From: Ruaniaceae bacterium | Lineage (GTDB): Bacteria > Actinomycetota > Actinomycetes > Actinomycetales > Actinomycetaceae | NCBI GenBank assembly: GCA_030450655.1 | Contig: JAKDIE010000012.1 | Location: 1-13,140, forward strand | Length of the DNA stretch: 13,140 bases | Direction of reading: 5' to 3' | Part shown: piece by piece, positions 7,626 through 13,140 of the stretch | Numbering within the stretch: position 1 is the first letter of the stretch | How the letters are laid out: every line of letters starts with the position of its first letter | Program-made: the position numbers and the translations under genes | Notes under the pieces: model-generated | Told to the model about the DNA's origin: nothing | What the model saw: the letters and a program-made list of their open reading frames with translations, nothing else | The model's database searches: none

Positions 7626-8083
7626 GTGGTCTTGTCCTTTGAAGTGTGAGTGGCTTTGTGTGGGGGATCGAGGAGCAGGCCGAGCAGCCCGCGCAGCGCG
7701 TCCTTCTGTGCTGCATCGAGGTGGCTGGCGAACTTGGCTTCCTCGTCGATCGCGTTGGCGATCTGAGTGCGTAGCTTCTGGCCCTCGTTGGTGAGCTTGA
7801 GCATCTTGACGCGCCGGTCCGATCCCTGAGTACGCGATGCTAGGCCGCGTTCCTCCAACTGGTCAGCGATTCCGGTGACATGGGACGGATCGCACGCGAG
7901 CTCACTCGCGATGTGGCGCATCGGTTGAGGATCGCCAAGCACCAATAGGGTCCGTGCCAAGTGCACTGGAATCCCGAATGGTGCAACGGCGGCGCCGAAG
8001 CTAGCGCGGGCTTGTTCCGCCACGGTGACGATCATCCGTGCCAGCTCCCGAGCGTCTGCAAGGTCAGTGTCGCGTGTGTTCAT
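7622..8083 (-). CDS. MarR family transcriptional regulator
   Basis: The 153-residue protein has the MarR winged helix-turn-helix layout: dimer helices (about 8-48), HTH with PMRHIASELACDPSHVTGIA (54-73) and DQLEERGLASR (74-84), the wing GSDRRVKMLKLTNEG (87-101) with Asp89, Arg90 and Arg91, and a C-terminal dimer helix (about 103-138). The only Cys (64) lies at the recognition helix and could be a redox switch, which is inferred. ATG 8083 is chosen over upstream Mets because a perfect TATAAT (8090-8095, - strand) ends 6 nt before it, matching a leaderless start. It is divergent from the DUF6069-NmrA operon, with a strong inverted repeat between them, so it likely represses that operon and itself in response to an electrophile or phenolic ligand. 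Confidence 0.9.
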   Translation of the reverse strand: MNTRDTDLADARELARMIVTVAEQARASFGAAVAPFGIPVHLARTLLVLGDPQPMRHIASELACDPSHVTGIADQLEERGLASRTQGSDRRVKMLKLTNEGQKLRTQIANAIDEEAKFASHLDAAQKDALRGLLGLLLDPPHKATHTSKDKTT

Positions 8084-8089
8084 GACAAC

Positions 8090-8095
8090 ATTATA
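8090..8095 (-). promoter_or_regulatory. -10 box of marR (leaderless)
   Basis: On the minus strand the sequence reads TATAAT, followed by six bases and then the marR ATG (8083). The 17-bp-spaced -35 position reads TACTCA, only a weak match. The perfect -10 and its spacing decide the marR start and predict a leaderless mRNA. Confidence 0.55.
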
Positions 8096-8101
8096 CATGA
8101 C

Positions 8102-8130
8102 TTGCAAATGATTGAGTAGACAACTAATGT
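8102..8130 (+). promoter_or_regulatory. Promoter of the DUF6069-NmrA operon
   Basis: TTGCAA (8102-8107) and TAATGT (8125-8130) are separated by exactly 17 bp and give good -35 and -10 elements. Transcription would start near 8137, leaving a short leader with GAAGGA (8153-8158) 5 nt before the ATG at 8164. The -10 lies inside the MarR-type operator. Confidence 0.55.
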
Positions 8131-8138
8131 CAACTCAA
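8112..8138. promoter_or_regulatory. Inverted repeat, likely MarR operator
   Basis: The left arm TTGAGTAGACA (8112-8122) and right arm TGTCAACTCAA (8128-8138) are inverted repeats matching at 10 of 11 positions around the 5-nt centre ACTAA. The repeat covers the + strand -10 box and lies just upstream of the marR promoter. MarR proteins bind such 20-30 bp palindromes, so this is the natural operator for the adjacent regulator. Confidence 0.65.
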
Positions 8139-8163
8139 CACACGTTCACAACGAAGGACACTC

Positions 8164-8592
8164 ATGACCAGTACCCAGGCCCCACCCGCGAAAACCTTGA
8201 TTCAAGGCCAACCCTTTAGCTTGGTTCGCCTCGCGCTCGTCGCTGCTGCGGCTGCTGCCGCGAACGCGCTTGTCTTCGCCATCGGTGCTGCGGCTGGCGC
8301 ATCGATGGGCATCGATTCGCCCGGATACTCGCAGATCACTCTGGTGATGGCAATCTTCGCCACGCTGATGCCGCTGCTTCTCGCGGGCGGCGTCACCTGG
8401 CTGATCGCCCGCAGCCGGCCCGCCTTCCGCCGCATCGCACAGTGGCTCGGCCTCGCCGTGGCACTGCTCTCGATCGCGAGCCCATTCCTTGTCGCCCAGG
8501 ACATCGCCACGGGTGTGTCCTTGGCGGCAATGCACCTCGTCGCCGGTCTCGGCTGGTTCTTCGCCGTCGATGCCCGCGCCTCCCACAAGTGA
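8164..8592 (+). CDS. DUF6069 family integral membrane protein
   Basis: The 142-residue protein has four hydrophobic segments (about 22-45, 55-78, 92-112 and 118-138), with short basic loops such as ARSRPAFRR on one side. Size, the four-helix pattern and the position next to MarR and NmrA-type genes fit the actinobacterial DUF6069 family, whose function is unknown. GAAGGA (8153-8158) sits 5 nt before the ATG. It is first in an operon with the two NAD(P)-binding genes (14-bp gap to the next). The promoter overlaps the predicted MarR operator, so expression is probably derepressed by the MarR ligand. A role in membrane redox or stress protection would be a guess. Confidence 0.75.
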   Translation: MTSTQAPPAKTLIQGQPFSLVRLALVAAAAAAANALVFAIGAAAGASMGIDSPGYSQITLVMAIFATLMPLLLAGGVTWLIARSRPAFRRIAQWLGLAVALLSIASPFLVAQDIATGVSLAAMHLVAGLGWFFAVDARASHK

Positions 8593-8606
8593 AAGAGAGA
8601 ACCATC

Positions 8607-9482
8607 ATGACCATCGAGACGCCCACCATCATTGCCGTGATCGGCGCAACCGGCCACCAGGGAGGGTCCGTCGTGGACGCACTCCTCGAGCACGACGGCG
8701 TCCACGTCCGTGCGCTCGTTCGAGATCCTGAGGGGGAGAAGGGCCGGGCCCTTGCTGCTCGCGGCGTCGAGTTGTTTCCCGGTGACCTCACCGATCCTCA
8801 GAGCATCGACGCGGTGCTCGCCGGCGCGGATGGGGCGTTCGCCATGACCACCATGGCCGGCCCCGGCGGCACCGAGTTCGAGATCGCCACCGGCACGGCG
8901 GTTGCCGATTCTGCCCACCGTGCGGGGCTGCCACACCTGGTGTTCAGTTCCGTGGGCGGCGCAGAGCGAAACACCGGCATCGGTCACTTCGAGTCCAAGC
9001 GCCGGGTTGAGGAGCACATCGAGTCCCTCGGAATCCACGCCACTTTCGTTCGGCCCGTGTTCTTCATGGAGAACCTCCTGGGCATGGGTGTGAGCGTCGA
9101 GGATGGCACCGTCGTCGTGCGTGAACCCCTGCCGGACGGGATCCCGCTGCAGATGATCGCCGTGCGCGATATCGGCCGCGTTGCCGCCGCAGTGCTGCTC
9201 GGTGGCACCTCCGTTGAGGGCGGAAGCGTGGAGATTGCGGGCGATCAGCTCACCGGATCGCAGATCGCCGCCGCTTTTGGCGAGGCATCTGGGCTGCCCT
9301 CTCGCTACGAAGCCCTGCCACTGGAAGCTATTGCCGCCATGGGCGACGCCGCGAACATGTTCGCGTGGTTCGCGAAGCTACCGGCATACCAGGCCGACTT
9401 TGCGGCGACGTCCGAGCTCGACCCGGAGGTCCTCGACCTCCCGGAATGGATCGCGCACGTTGGCTGGAATGCCGGCAACTGA
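8607..9482 (+). CDS. NmrA/HSCARG family NAD(P)-binding protein
   Basis: The 291-residue protein is an atypical short-chain dehydrogenase of the NmrA type. It shows the Rossmann motif GATGHQGG (13-20), VRALVRDP after strand 2, GDLTDPQSIDAVLAGADGAF, a VFSSVGGAERNTGIGHFESKRRVEEH block in which K replaces the usual catalytic pair, and the family-typical VRPVFFMENLL. NmrA-type proteins either sense the NADP(H) ratio or act as quinone or isoflavone-type reductases. Next to a MarR gene a role in quinone or electrophile stress is reasonable but inferred. ATG 8607 follows GAAAGAGAGA (8591-8600) and lies 14 bp after the DUF6069 stop. Length and both ends look normal. Confidence 0.88.
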   Translation: MTIETPTIIAVIGATGHQGGSVVDALLEHDGVHVRALVRDPEGEKGRALAARGVELFPGDLTDPQSIDAVLAGADGAFAMTTMAGPGGTEFEIATGTAVADSAHRAGLPHLVFSSVGGAERNTGIGHFESKRRVEEHIESLGIHATFVRPVFFMENLLGMGVSVEDGTVVVREPLPDGIPLQMIAVRDIGRVAAAVLLGGTSVEGGSVEIAGDQLTGSQIAAAFGEASGLPSRYEALPLEAIAAMGDAANMFAWFAKLPAYQADFAATSELDPEVLDLPEWIAHVGWNAGN

Positions 9483-9535
9483 TCACACGATGGGCCCGCA
9501 CTCACCCGTGGACAGCAACCGAAGAAACGAGAAAG

Positions 9536-10189
9536 ATGACAACGAGTAGCCACAGCCAGATCCTGATCGTTGGGGTCGGTGGCCTTGGCGAGCACCTGGT
9601 CCGAGAGGCCTTGGAGCGAGGCGCGCAGGTCTCCGTCCTGGTCCGCGACAGAACGAATCTTGAGGCACGCCTCGATGCTGGGACGATCGCCAAGCTGACC
9701 CGGATCACTGTGGGCGATGCCACCGACCCCGCCGCGCTTGACAGCGCAATGCAGGGGATCGACGTCGTCATCTCCGGTAACGGCGCTCATAAGACGATGG
9801 CCCGGAGAATGGCGGAGGCCGCGAAGCGCAATCGCCTGGGGAAGCTGATCTGGCCCGCCGGTGGTACGAACTTGATGTCCGACGACGGCGTGACCCCGGC
9901 TTACAAGGCATACGGCAACTCGAGTTTCAACGCCGAGGCGATCTACAAAGCCCATCAGGCATGCATTGACGTGATCCGGGAGACCGGCGTCAACTACGTC
10001 ATCTTCTGTCCTGGGCGGATGACTTCCGTGGGGTACCGCAGCGCGGACGTGGCATCTGCGGTCCGCGTCAACCGCCCTGCCGGCATGTTCGTCTCCTACG
10101 AAGATGCCGCCTGGGTGATCCTCGAGGCCGCCCTCACTAACGCCTGGGACCGCGAACTGATCGGCGCGGCGACGGAGGTGAACATCTAG
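9536..10189 (+). CDS. NAD(P)-binding (NmrA/SDR-a-like) protein
   Basis: The 217-residue protein starts ILIVGVGGLGEHLVREAL, a dinucleotide-binding GxGGLG motif (13-18), then VSVLVRDRTNLEARL and VGDATDPAALDSAMQGIDVVISGNG, all typical of NAD(P)H-binding (PF13460-like) proteins. VIRETGVNYVIFCPGRM matches the family region before the substrate pocket, and YEDAAWVILEAAL ends the fold. Catalytic residues are not obvious, as is common in this group. It is last in the MarR-controlled operon, 53 bp after the previous gene, with only a weak GAGAAAG stretch before the ATG. It is distinct in sequence from the upstream NmrA protein, so recent tandem duplication is unlikely. Confidence 0.85.
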   Translation: MTTSSHSQILIVGVGGLGEHLVREALERGAQVSVLVRDRTNLEARLDAGTIAKLTRITVGDATDPAALDSAMQGIDVVISGNGAHKTMARRMAEAAKRNRLGKLIWPAGGTNLMSDDGVTPAYKAYGNSSFNAEAIYKAHQACIDVIRETGVNYVIFCPGRMTSVGYRSADVASAVRVNRPAGMFVSYEDAAWVILEAALTNAWDRELIGAATEVNI

Positions 10190-10230
10190 GACCAGTCGGT
10201 GCGGCCACTACGGCATGGCGCGGAGAGACT

Positions 10231-10495
10231 GTGAAGATCGATGAGCTCGGCGAGTACATGCTTCCCCATTTCCCCGCCGCCGACGCATTGGCAGGCATGG
10301 ACACGATCGAGCGTCACGGGACCAACGGCTACCACCGCCACTAGTTTTTCTCCACGGTCGCAAACGGGCGCACGGACGGGCGCGGGACTGCCGGTGAACG
10401 AACCGGACCCGAGCACCTTCTATGTTGGCGGTGCCCGCGGCTACACCGATTACCGGACCATCGCCGAGCAGATGGCGGTGACGCGGCGCGCGTAG
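10231..10495 (+). pseudogene. Broken small gene: in-frame TAG plus frame change
   Basis: A GTG at 10231, with GGAGAG (10222-10227) just upstream, opens a protein-like 37-codon frame (VKIDELGEYMLPHFPAADA through IERHGTNGYHRH) that stops at TAG 10342-10344. The same frame continues after the TAG with FFSTVANGR. A protein-like end, NEPDPSTFYVGGARGYTDY, then appears in the next frame and stops at TAG 10493-10495. This fits one ancestral gene of about 85 codons (or a deleted longer one) inactivated by a nonsense change and a frameshift. I do not recognise the family. The alternative is two short unrelated frames. It lies 41 bp after the NmrA operon and may have belonged to it. Confidence 0.4.
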
Positions 10496-10502
10496 CCGCG
10501 TC
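10480..10502. terminator. Bidirectional hairpin between convergent units
   Basis: GACGCGGC (10480-10487) and GCCGCGTC (10495-10502) form a perfect 8-bp GC-rich stem with a 7-nt loop. It overlaps the final TAG of the broken gene and lies 11 bp beyond the mgtE stop on the other strand, the right place to end both transcripts. No T-run follows on either strand. Confidence 0.5.
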
Positions 10503-10513
10503 GCCCCGGCGTC

Positions 10514-11872
10514 CTAGATCTGCAAGATCGCCTTGGCGATCAGGAAGTAGATCGCCAGGCCCGAAGCGTCCACGAATGTCGTGATGAATGGGTTGGAGAA
10601 CACGGCGGGGTCGACATGAATTGCACGTGCGACGATCGGCATGATTCCGCCGATCGTCGCCGCCATCGAGCACACGGCCAATAGGGTAAGACCGATCACC
10701 ATTCCGATGCGCGGCTCGAAGATGATCGCGGTGATCGCACCTCCGAGCGTGCCAAGAAGTGATCCGAGCGCGATGCCGACAACGAGTTCACGCGCCAGCA
10801 CTCGGCCAATATCGCGAGGCCTCACGTCGCCAAGAGCGATGGCGCGAGTCACGGTTGTTGCCGCTTGATTGCCGGTATTGCCTCCGGTACCGATCAGCAG
10901 CGGTACGAATAGAGCGAGCACCGTCACCTGTTGGAGCGTTGCCTCGAAGACGGAGAGAACCTGCACCGTGAGCGTCGCCCCCACTGCGAGCACCAGAAGC
11001 CAGACGATACGGGACGTGACCAGAGAATGGATGGGGGTCGCGAAGTAGGGGCGACGTAGTGGTTCAACACCACCCTGGCGCGCAACATCTTCCGTCTCTT
11101 CAAGTTCGAGTATCTTGACCGCGTCATCGATCGTGAGCATTCCGACGAGCCGGGATTCCAGATCGACCACGGGAACCGCGAGCACCCGCATTCCCGCGCA
11201 GGCTCGCGCTGCCGCCTCCGCATCCATGTACGCCGTCACGAAGTGTGCGGGCTGCATGATCGTCGCAATAACTGCATCATCATCTGCGCGGAGAAGGTCT
11301 CGAAGGCTGACGACGCCCACAACATGCCGGCTGTCGTCCAACACCGGCAAGGTGTAGACGGTCTCCGCCTCGTCAAGGCGCTCATGCACACGTTGCAGAG
11401 TCTCCGCAACGCTGGATTCTGCGCGAGTCGAGACATACTCCGGCGTCATCCTCCGCCCCACCGAGTCCTTCGGGTACCCAAGGACCTCAGCCGTGAGTTG
11501 TCTCTCCTTGCTGGAGAGTCCATGCAGTAGTCGAGGTGCAACGGCTGCAGGAAGCTCTTCGAGGAGCCAGACGCGATCGTCCGGATCGAGATCGGCAAAG
11601 ATCGATGCGACCTCTGCGTCTTGTAACCCGTGAATCAGGTCGCTCTGAAGCCCGGGAGATAGGCGTTCAAATACGTCGATTGCGCGGTCTTTTGGAAGGA
11701 GTCGGTAGACCACCGCACGCTGCTTGAGTGGAAGTCTTTCGAGCAGCGTGGTCATCTGCTCCATGGTGGCGAGGGAAACCGCACGAACCACGGCTGCGAG
11801 ATCTCCGCTACTTATGCTGGCCTGGATCGTGTCGGCAAGTTCGTCGAGCTCGAGGATCTGGGAGGTAGTCAT
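10514..11872 (-). CDS. mgtE: Magnesium transporter MgtE
   Basis: The 452-residue protein is a full MgtE Mg2+ channel/transporter of the cytoplasmic membrane. It has the cytosolic helical N domain (about 10-135, with acidic motifs such as ADLDPDDRVWLLEELP), a CBS-domain pair (about 140-255), a linker helix, and five membrane helices (about 285-452). The pore signature FVPLLIGTGGNTGNQ (322-336) and the pore Asp in TTFVDASG (Asp435; T. thermophilus D432) are present. In characterised MgtE the N and CBS domains bind Mg2+ and close the pore when Mg2+ is high. GAAAGG (11881-11886) sits 8 nt before the ATG. The gene is intact although flanked by remnants on both sides, and it has a long, potentially structured leader. 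Confidence 0.95.
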   Translation of the reverse strand: MTTSQILELDELADTIQASISSGDLAAVVRAVSLATMEQMTTLLERLPLKQRAVVYRLLPKDRAIDVFERLSPGLQSDLIHGLQDAEVASIFADLDPDDRVWLLEELPAAVAPRLLHGLSSKERQLTAEVLGYPKDSVGRRMTPEYVSTRAESSVAETLQRVHERLDEAETVYTLPVLDDSRHVVGVVSLRDLLRADDDAVIATIMQPAHFVTAYMDAEAAARACAGMRVLAVPVVDLESRLVGMLTIDDAVKILELEETEDVARQGGVEPLRRPYFATPIHSLVTSRIVWLLVLAVGATLTVQVLSVFEATLQQVTVLALFVPLLIGTGGNTGNQAATTVTRAIALGDVRPRDIGRVLARELVVGIALGSLLGTLGGAITAIIFEPRIGMVIGLTLLAVCSMAATIGGIMPIVARAIHVDPAVFSNPFITTFVDASGLAIYFLIAKAILQI

Positions 11873-12067
11873 GAGGCTGGCCTTTCAAGTGGTGGCACTG
11901 CCAACCGCAGGGGATGGCACGAGATAGATCACCACGCCCAGGCATGCTCAAGCTCAGACCGGAATGAAGGGGCCGCCAAGCAGGCAGGGCGTGGTGCACG
12001 ATCGATGACTGGGACCATCACTGTTCATTGCCCTCACCTCACTTCCCGGGCTCGGCTTTGCGACCAA
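11873..12067 (-). ncRNA. Candidate structured 5' leader of mgtE
   Basis: If transcription starts near 12067, mgtE has a leader of about 195 nt. On the minus strand CACCACGCCC (11987-11996) can pair perfectly with GGGCGTGGTG (11930-11939), closing a 47-nt loop. CACCAC (11889-11894), just upstream of the ribosome-binding site, could instead pair with the GTGGTG of the second arm. Two mutually exclusive short TGCCA/TGGCA pairings (11893-11919) lie between. This resembles a switching leader, but it lacks the conserved GGTGAGGCTCCT core of the M-box Mg2+ riboswitch. RNA status is inferred. Confidence 0.35.
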
Positions 12068-12073
12068 CTGATG

Positions 12074-12102
12074 ACCATATCACCGGGGGCATCGCGCACC
12101 AA
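12074..12102 (-). promoter_or_regulatory. Candidate mgtE promoter
   Basis: On the minus strand TTGGTG (12097-12102) and TATGGT (12074-12079) are separated by exactly 17 bp. Transcription would begin near 12067, far upstream of mgtE (ATG at 11872). It is the best -35/-10 pair I found in this region. Confidence 0.4.
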
Positions 12103-12107
12103 GAAGT

Positions 12108-12269
12108 GGTGGAGAGCACAACTGGCTCGGAAGGAACGTGCCACCACTGCATGACGAAACCATTCACGCACCGCTGTTCATGCGGGATCCGCGCGCCGCC
12201 GTTGCCGGTGAGGTGCGCCATAAGCTCGTCCAGCCGATCGATTTCGGGCTACGACCTGGCCCCCGATGA
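12108..12269 (+). pseudogene. Sulfatase (alkaline phosphatase superfamily) remnant
   Basis: A short frame encodes about 53 residues that match the C-terminal half of type I sulfatases: GEHNWLGRNVPPLHDE, then IHAPLFMRDPR, then HKLVQPID. In full-length sulfatases (about 450-550 residues) these follow the DHG metal-binding motif and lead into a TLLDL segment. Here the frame has stops at 12069-12074 upstream and at 12267-12269 downstream, the DHG equivalent reads SGG, and the catalytic C/S-x-P-x-R region is absent. It is therefore a non-functional fragment. It sits between mgtE and osmC, outside any operon, and probably records deletion of a formerly larger locus. Confidence 0.6.
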
Positions 12270-12290
12270 GGCCGGTGGACCCGGCCACCG
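12270..12290. terminator. GC-rich hairpin after the sulfatase remnant
   Basis: GGCCGG (12270-12275) can pair with CCGGCC (12281-12286). Alternatively CGGTGG (12273-12278) can pair with CCACCG (12285-12290). Both are perfect 6-bp stems starting directly after the remnant's TGA. This could be the old sulfatase terminator or serve osmC from the other strand. No T-run is present. Confidence 0.35.
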
Positions 12291-12318
12291 CGATTCGGAT
12301 AGGTTCAACGCCATCCTC

Positions 12319-12337
12319 TGCCTGCGGGCATCAGGCA
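12319..12337 (-). terminator. Hairpin overlapping the osmC stop codon
   Basis: TGCCTG (12319-12324) and CAGGCA (12332-12337) form a 6-bp stem with a 7-nt loop that contains part of the osmC TGA (12331-12333). It is a plausible terminator for osmC, without a T-run. Confidence 0.4.
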
Positions 12338-12771
12338 AGGGTGGCAGTCACATTGATCGTGGCGCTGGCGAACAGGCGAGAGACGGGGCACAGTGCGGCG
12401 GCTTCGTCCACGATGCTCTGGAATGTTGCGGCATCGATACCGGAGACGGTCCCGACGACGGTGATGTTCGACGTCGTAATCGTGGGCTTGCCACCGGCCT
12501 CCTCGAAGACGACCTCGGACGTGACCTCGAGGCGCTCCGGCTCGTGCTTGTGCTCACCAAGGGTGAGTGCAAGGGCCATGGAGAAGCAGGACGAGTGGGC
12601 GGCAGCGAGGAGCTCTTCGGGGCTCGACTTGCCGGCGGGGGCCTCGGTGCGCGAAGCCCACGTCACCTGCTGGTTGTCGAGGGCGCCGCTGCTGGAACTG
12701 CCGAACGTTCCGGTGCCGCTCGCGAGATTGCCGTCCCACGTGGTCTTCACGGTGCGTGTTGCGATAGCCAT
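12331..12771 (-). CDS. osmC: OsmC family peroxiredoxin
   Basis: The 146-residue protein is an OsmC-subfamily thiol peroxidase, which reduces organic hydroperoxides and H2O2 in the cytoplasm as a homodimer. The two catalytic cysteines are visible: Cys62 in SPEELLAAAHSSCFSMALA (peroxidatic) and Cys128 in AALCPVSRLF (resolving). The conserved Glu pair 52-53 precedes the first. The start MAIATRTVKTTWDGNLASGTG and the length are typical of the OsmC rather than the Ohr branch. GAAAGGA (12777-12783) sits 5 nt before the ATG. The gene looks intact and monocistronic. OsmC genes are often induced by osmotic or stationary-phase stress; no regulator is adjacent and no clear promoter was found. Confidence 0.93.
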   Translation of the reverse strand: MAIATRTVKTTWDGNLASGTGTFGSSSSGALDNQQVTWASRTEAPAGKSSPEELLAAAHSSCFSMALALTLGEHKHEPERLEVTSEVVFEEAGGKPTITTSNITVVGTVSGIDAATFQSIVDEAAALCPVSRLFASATINVTATLA

Positions 12772-12809
12772 TATTGTCCTTTCACTGAATCCGTCATGAC
12801 ATCTCTACG

Positions 12810-13140
12810 GTGGCACGTGCGGAAAGTCCCGTCCAGGGGTCATCCGGAGACGACGAGCCACTTCACGGACTCGCCGAGCAGGACGACAACATGCTCCACA
12901 AGCCCTACAACCAATTCGAAGCCGCGGGACTGTACCGCGAGATCAAGCAGCTCATGGCCGAAGACGCCGCCCGCCGCAAGGCCGCAACCCAGTTCAGCAG
13001 CGAGAACCAGCCAGGTGATGACGGTCCCGGGAAATTCCCGGGACCGTCGGGCGCGCTCGGCGACGCACGAGAACTCGCCGTCGAGCTGACCGACGAGCAG
13101 TTCGAGAACGTCCTCGCCCCCGTCGAAAGCACCCGCCACC
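12810..13140 (+). CDS. ParB-like mobile-element protein, partial (runs off window)
   Basis: A + strand frame is open from 12789 to the window end with strongly GC-biased third positions, so it is probably coding. From 12891 it reads MLHKPYNQFEAAGLYREIKQ followed by LMAEDAARRKAATQF. I recall this helical, charged pattern from the region just after the N-terminal domain of ParB-like proteins on actinobacterial conjugative elements and plasmids; that is memory, not a search. The usual N-terminal ParB domain is missing upstream (stop at 12786-12788), so this may be a 5'-truncated gene. The start is uncertain: GTG 12810, or ATG 12891 with AGGA 7 nt upstream. The frame runs through a perfect 29-bp palindrome at 13020-13048. 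Confidence 0.45.
   Translation, partial: MARAESPVQGSSGDDEPLHGLAEQDDNMLHKPYNQFEAAGLYREIKQLMAEDAARRKAATQFSSENQPGDDGPGKFPGPSGALGDARELAVELTDEQFENVLAPVESTRH
13020..13048. repeat. Perfect 29-bp palindrome inside the ParB-like frame
   Basis: GACGGTCCCGGGAA (13020-13033) and TTCCCGGGACCGTC (13035-13048) are exact inverted repeats around a single A (13034). It is the longest perfect palindrome I noticed in the window. It could be a protein-binding site, a terminator stem or a recombination scar. Confidence 0.85.

Noticed and set aside
11873..12067. M-box (ykoK) Mg2+ riboswitch upstream of mgtE
   Set aside because: I looked for the conserved GGTGAGGCTCCT and CTGCTGCCC-like core and did not find it, so only an unclassified leader is proposed.
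12240..12300. Continuation of the sulfatase remnant as a YDLAPDE C-terminal motif in another frame
   Set aside because: The match is a few residues in GC-rich sequence and no flanking sulfatase residues support it.
12028..13089. Long + strand ORF of 353 codons
   Set aside because: It runs antisense across the clearly real osmC gene and has low-complexity, Ser/Arg/Gly-rich composition without a recognisable domain; it is a high-GC shadow.
12840..13139. 99-codon minus-strand ORF at the right edge
   Set aside because: The opposite strand shows stronger third-position GC bias and a helical charged sequence typical of a real protein; the minus frame is Val/Leu/Gly-rich shadow.

Overview
The window comes from a high-GC Gram-positive bacterium (Actinomycetota). 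Coding regions are strongly G/C at third codon positions, ribosome-binding sites are of the GAAAGGA or GAGAAGGAG type, and several genes seem to start leaderless, with a TAnnnT box exactly 6 nt before ATG. I cannot name the genus from sequence alone.

Layout. 1-4.7 kb: an ion-transport and housekeeping stretch with the C-terminal half of an NhaA Na+/H+ antiporter, a full P2-type (Ca2+-like) ATPase and an aldo/keto reductase, all on +. 4.7-6.2 kb: a two-gene AbiE type IV toxin-antitoxin module with a GTGA overlap, whose promoter and leaderless start lie inside a long imperfect palindrome. Its codon use is visibly less GC-biased than its flanks, so it is probably acquired. 6.2-7.1 kb: two tiny candidate reading frames chained by ATGA overlaps into a short-chain dehydrogenase (SDR). 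7.1-10.2 kb: a divergent MarR-controlled redox cluster. marR and a C-terminally truncated SDR-like gene lie on -, and a DUF6069 membrane protein plus two NmrA/NAD(P)-binding proteins lie on +. A strong inverted repeat overlaps the + promoter between them.

10.2-13.1 kb: a mosaic of intact and decayed genes. It holds a small broken gene (in-frame TAG plus frame change), an intact MgtE Mg2+ transporter on - with a long leader that could fold into competing stems, a sulfatase remnant, an intact OsmC-type peroxidase on -, and at the right edge a + strand ORF resembling an internal part of ParB-like proteins of actinobacterial mobile elements. That ORF contains a perfect 29-bp palindrome. The remnants suggest the edge of a reshuffled or mobile region.

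Functional themes are ion homeostasis (NhaA, P-type ATPase, MgtE), electrophile or oxidative stress (MarR cluster, SDR, AKR, OsmC) and phage defence or maintenance (AbiE). The best candidates for undescribed biology are the AbiE operator/leaderless promoter, the Cys-Cys mini-ORF coupled to the SDR, and the mgtE leader. No tRNA, rRNA, CRISPR array or intact insertion sequence was seen.
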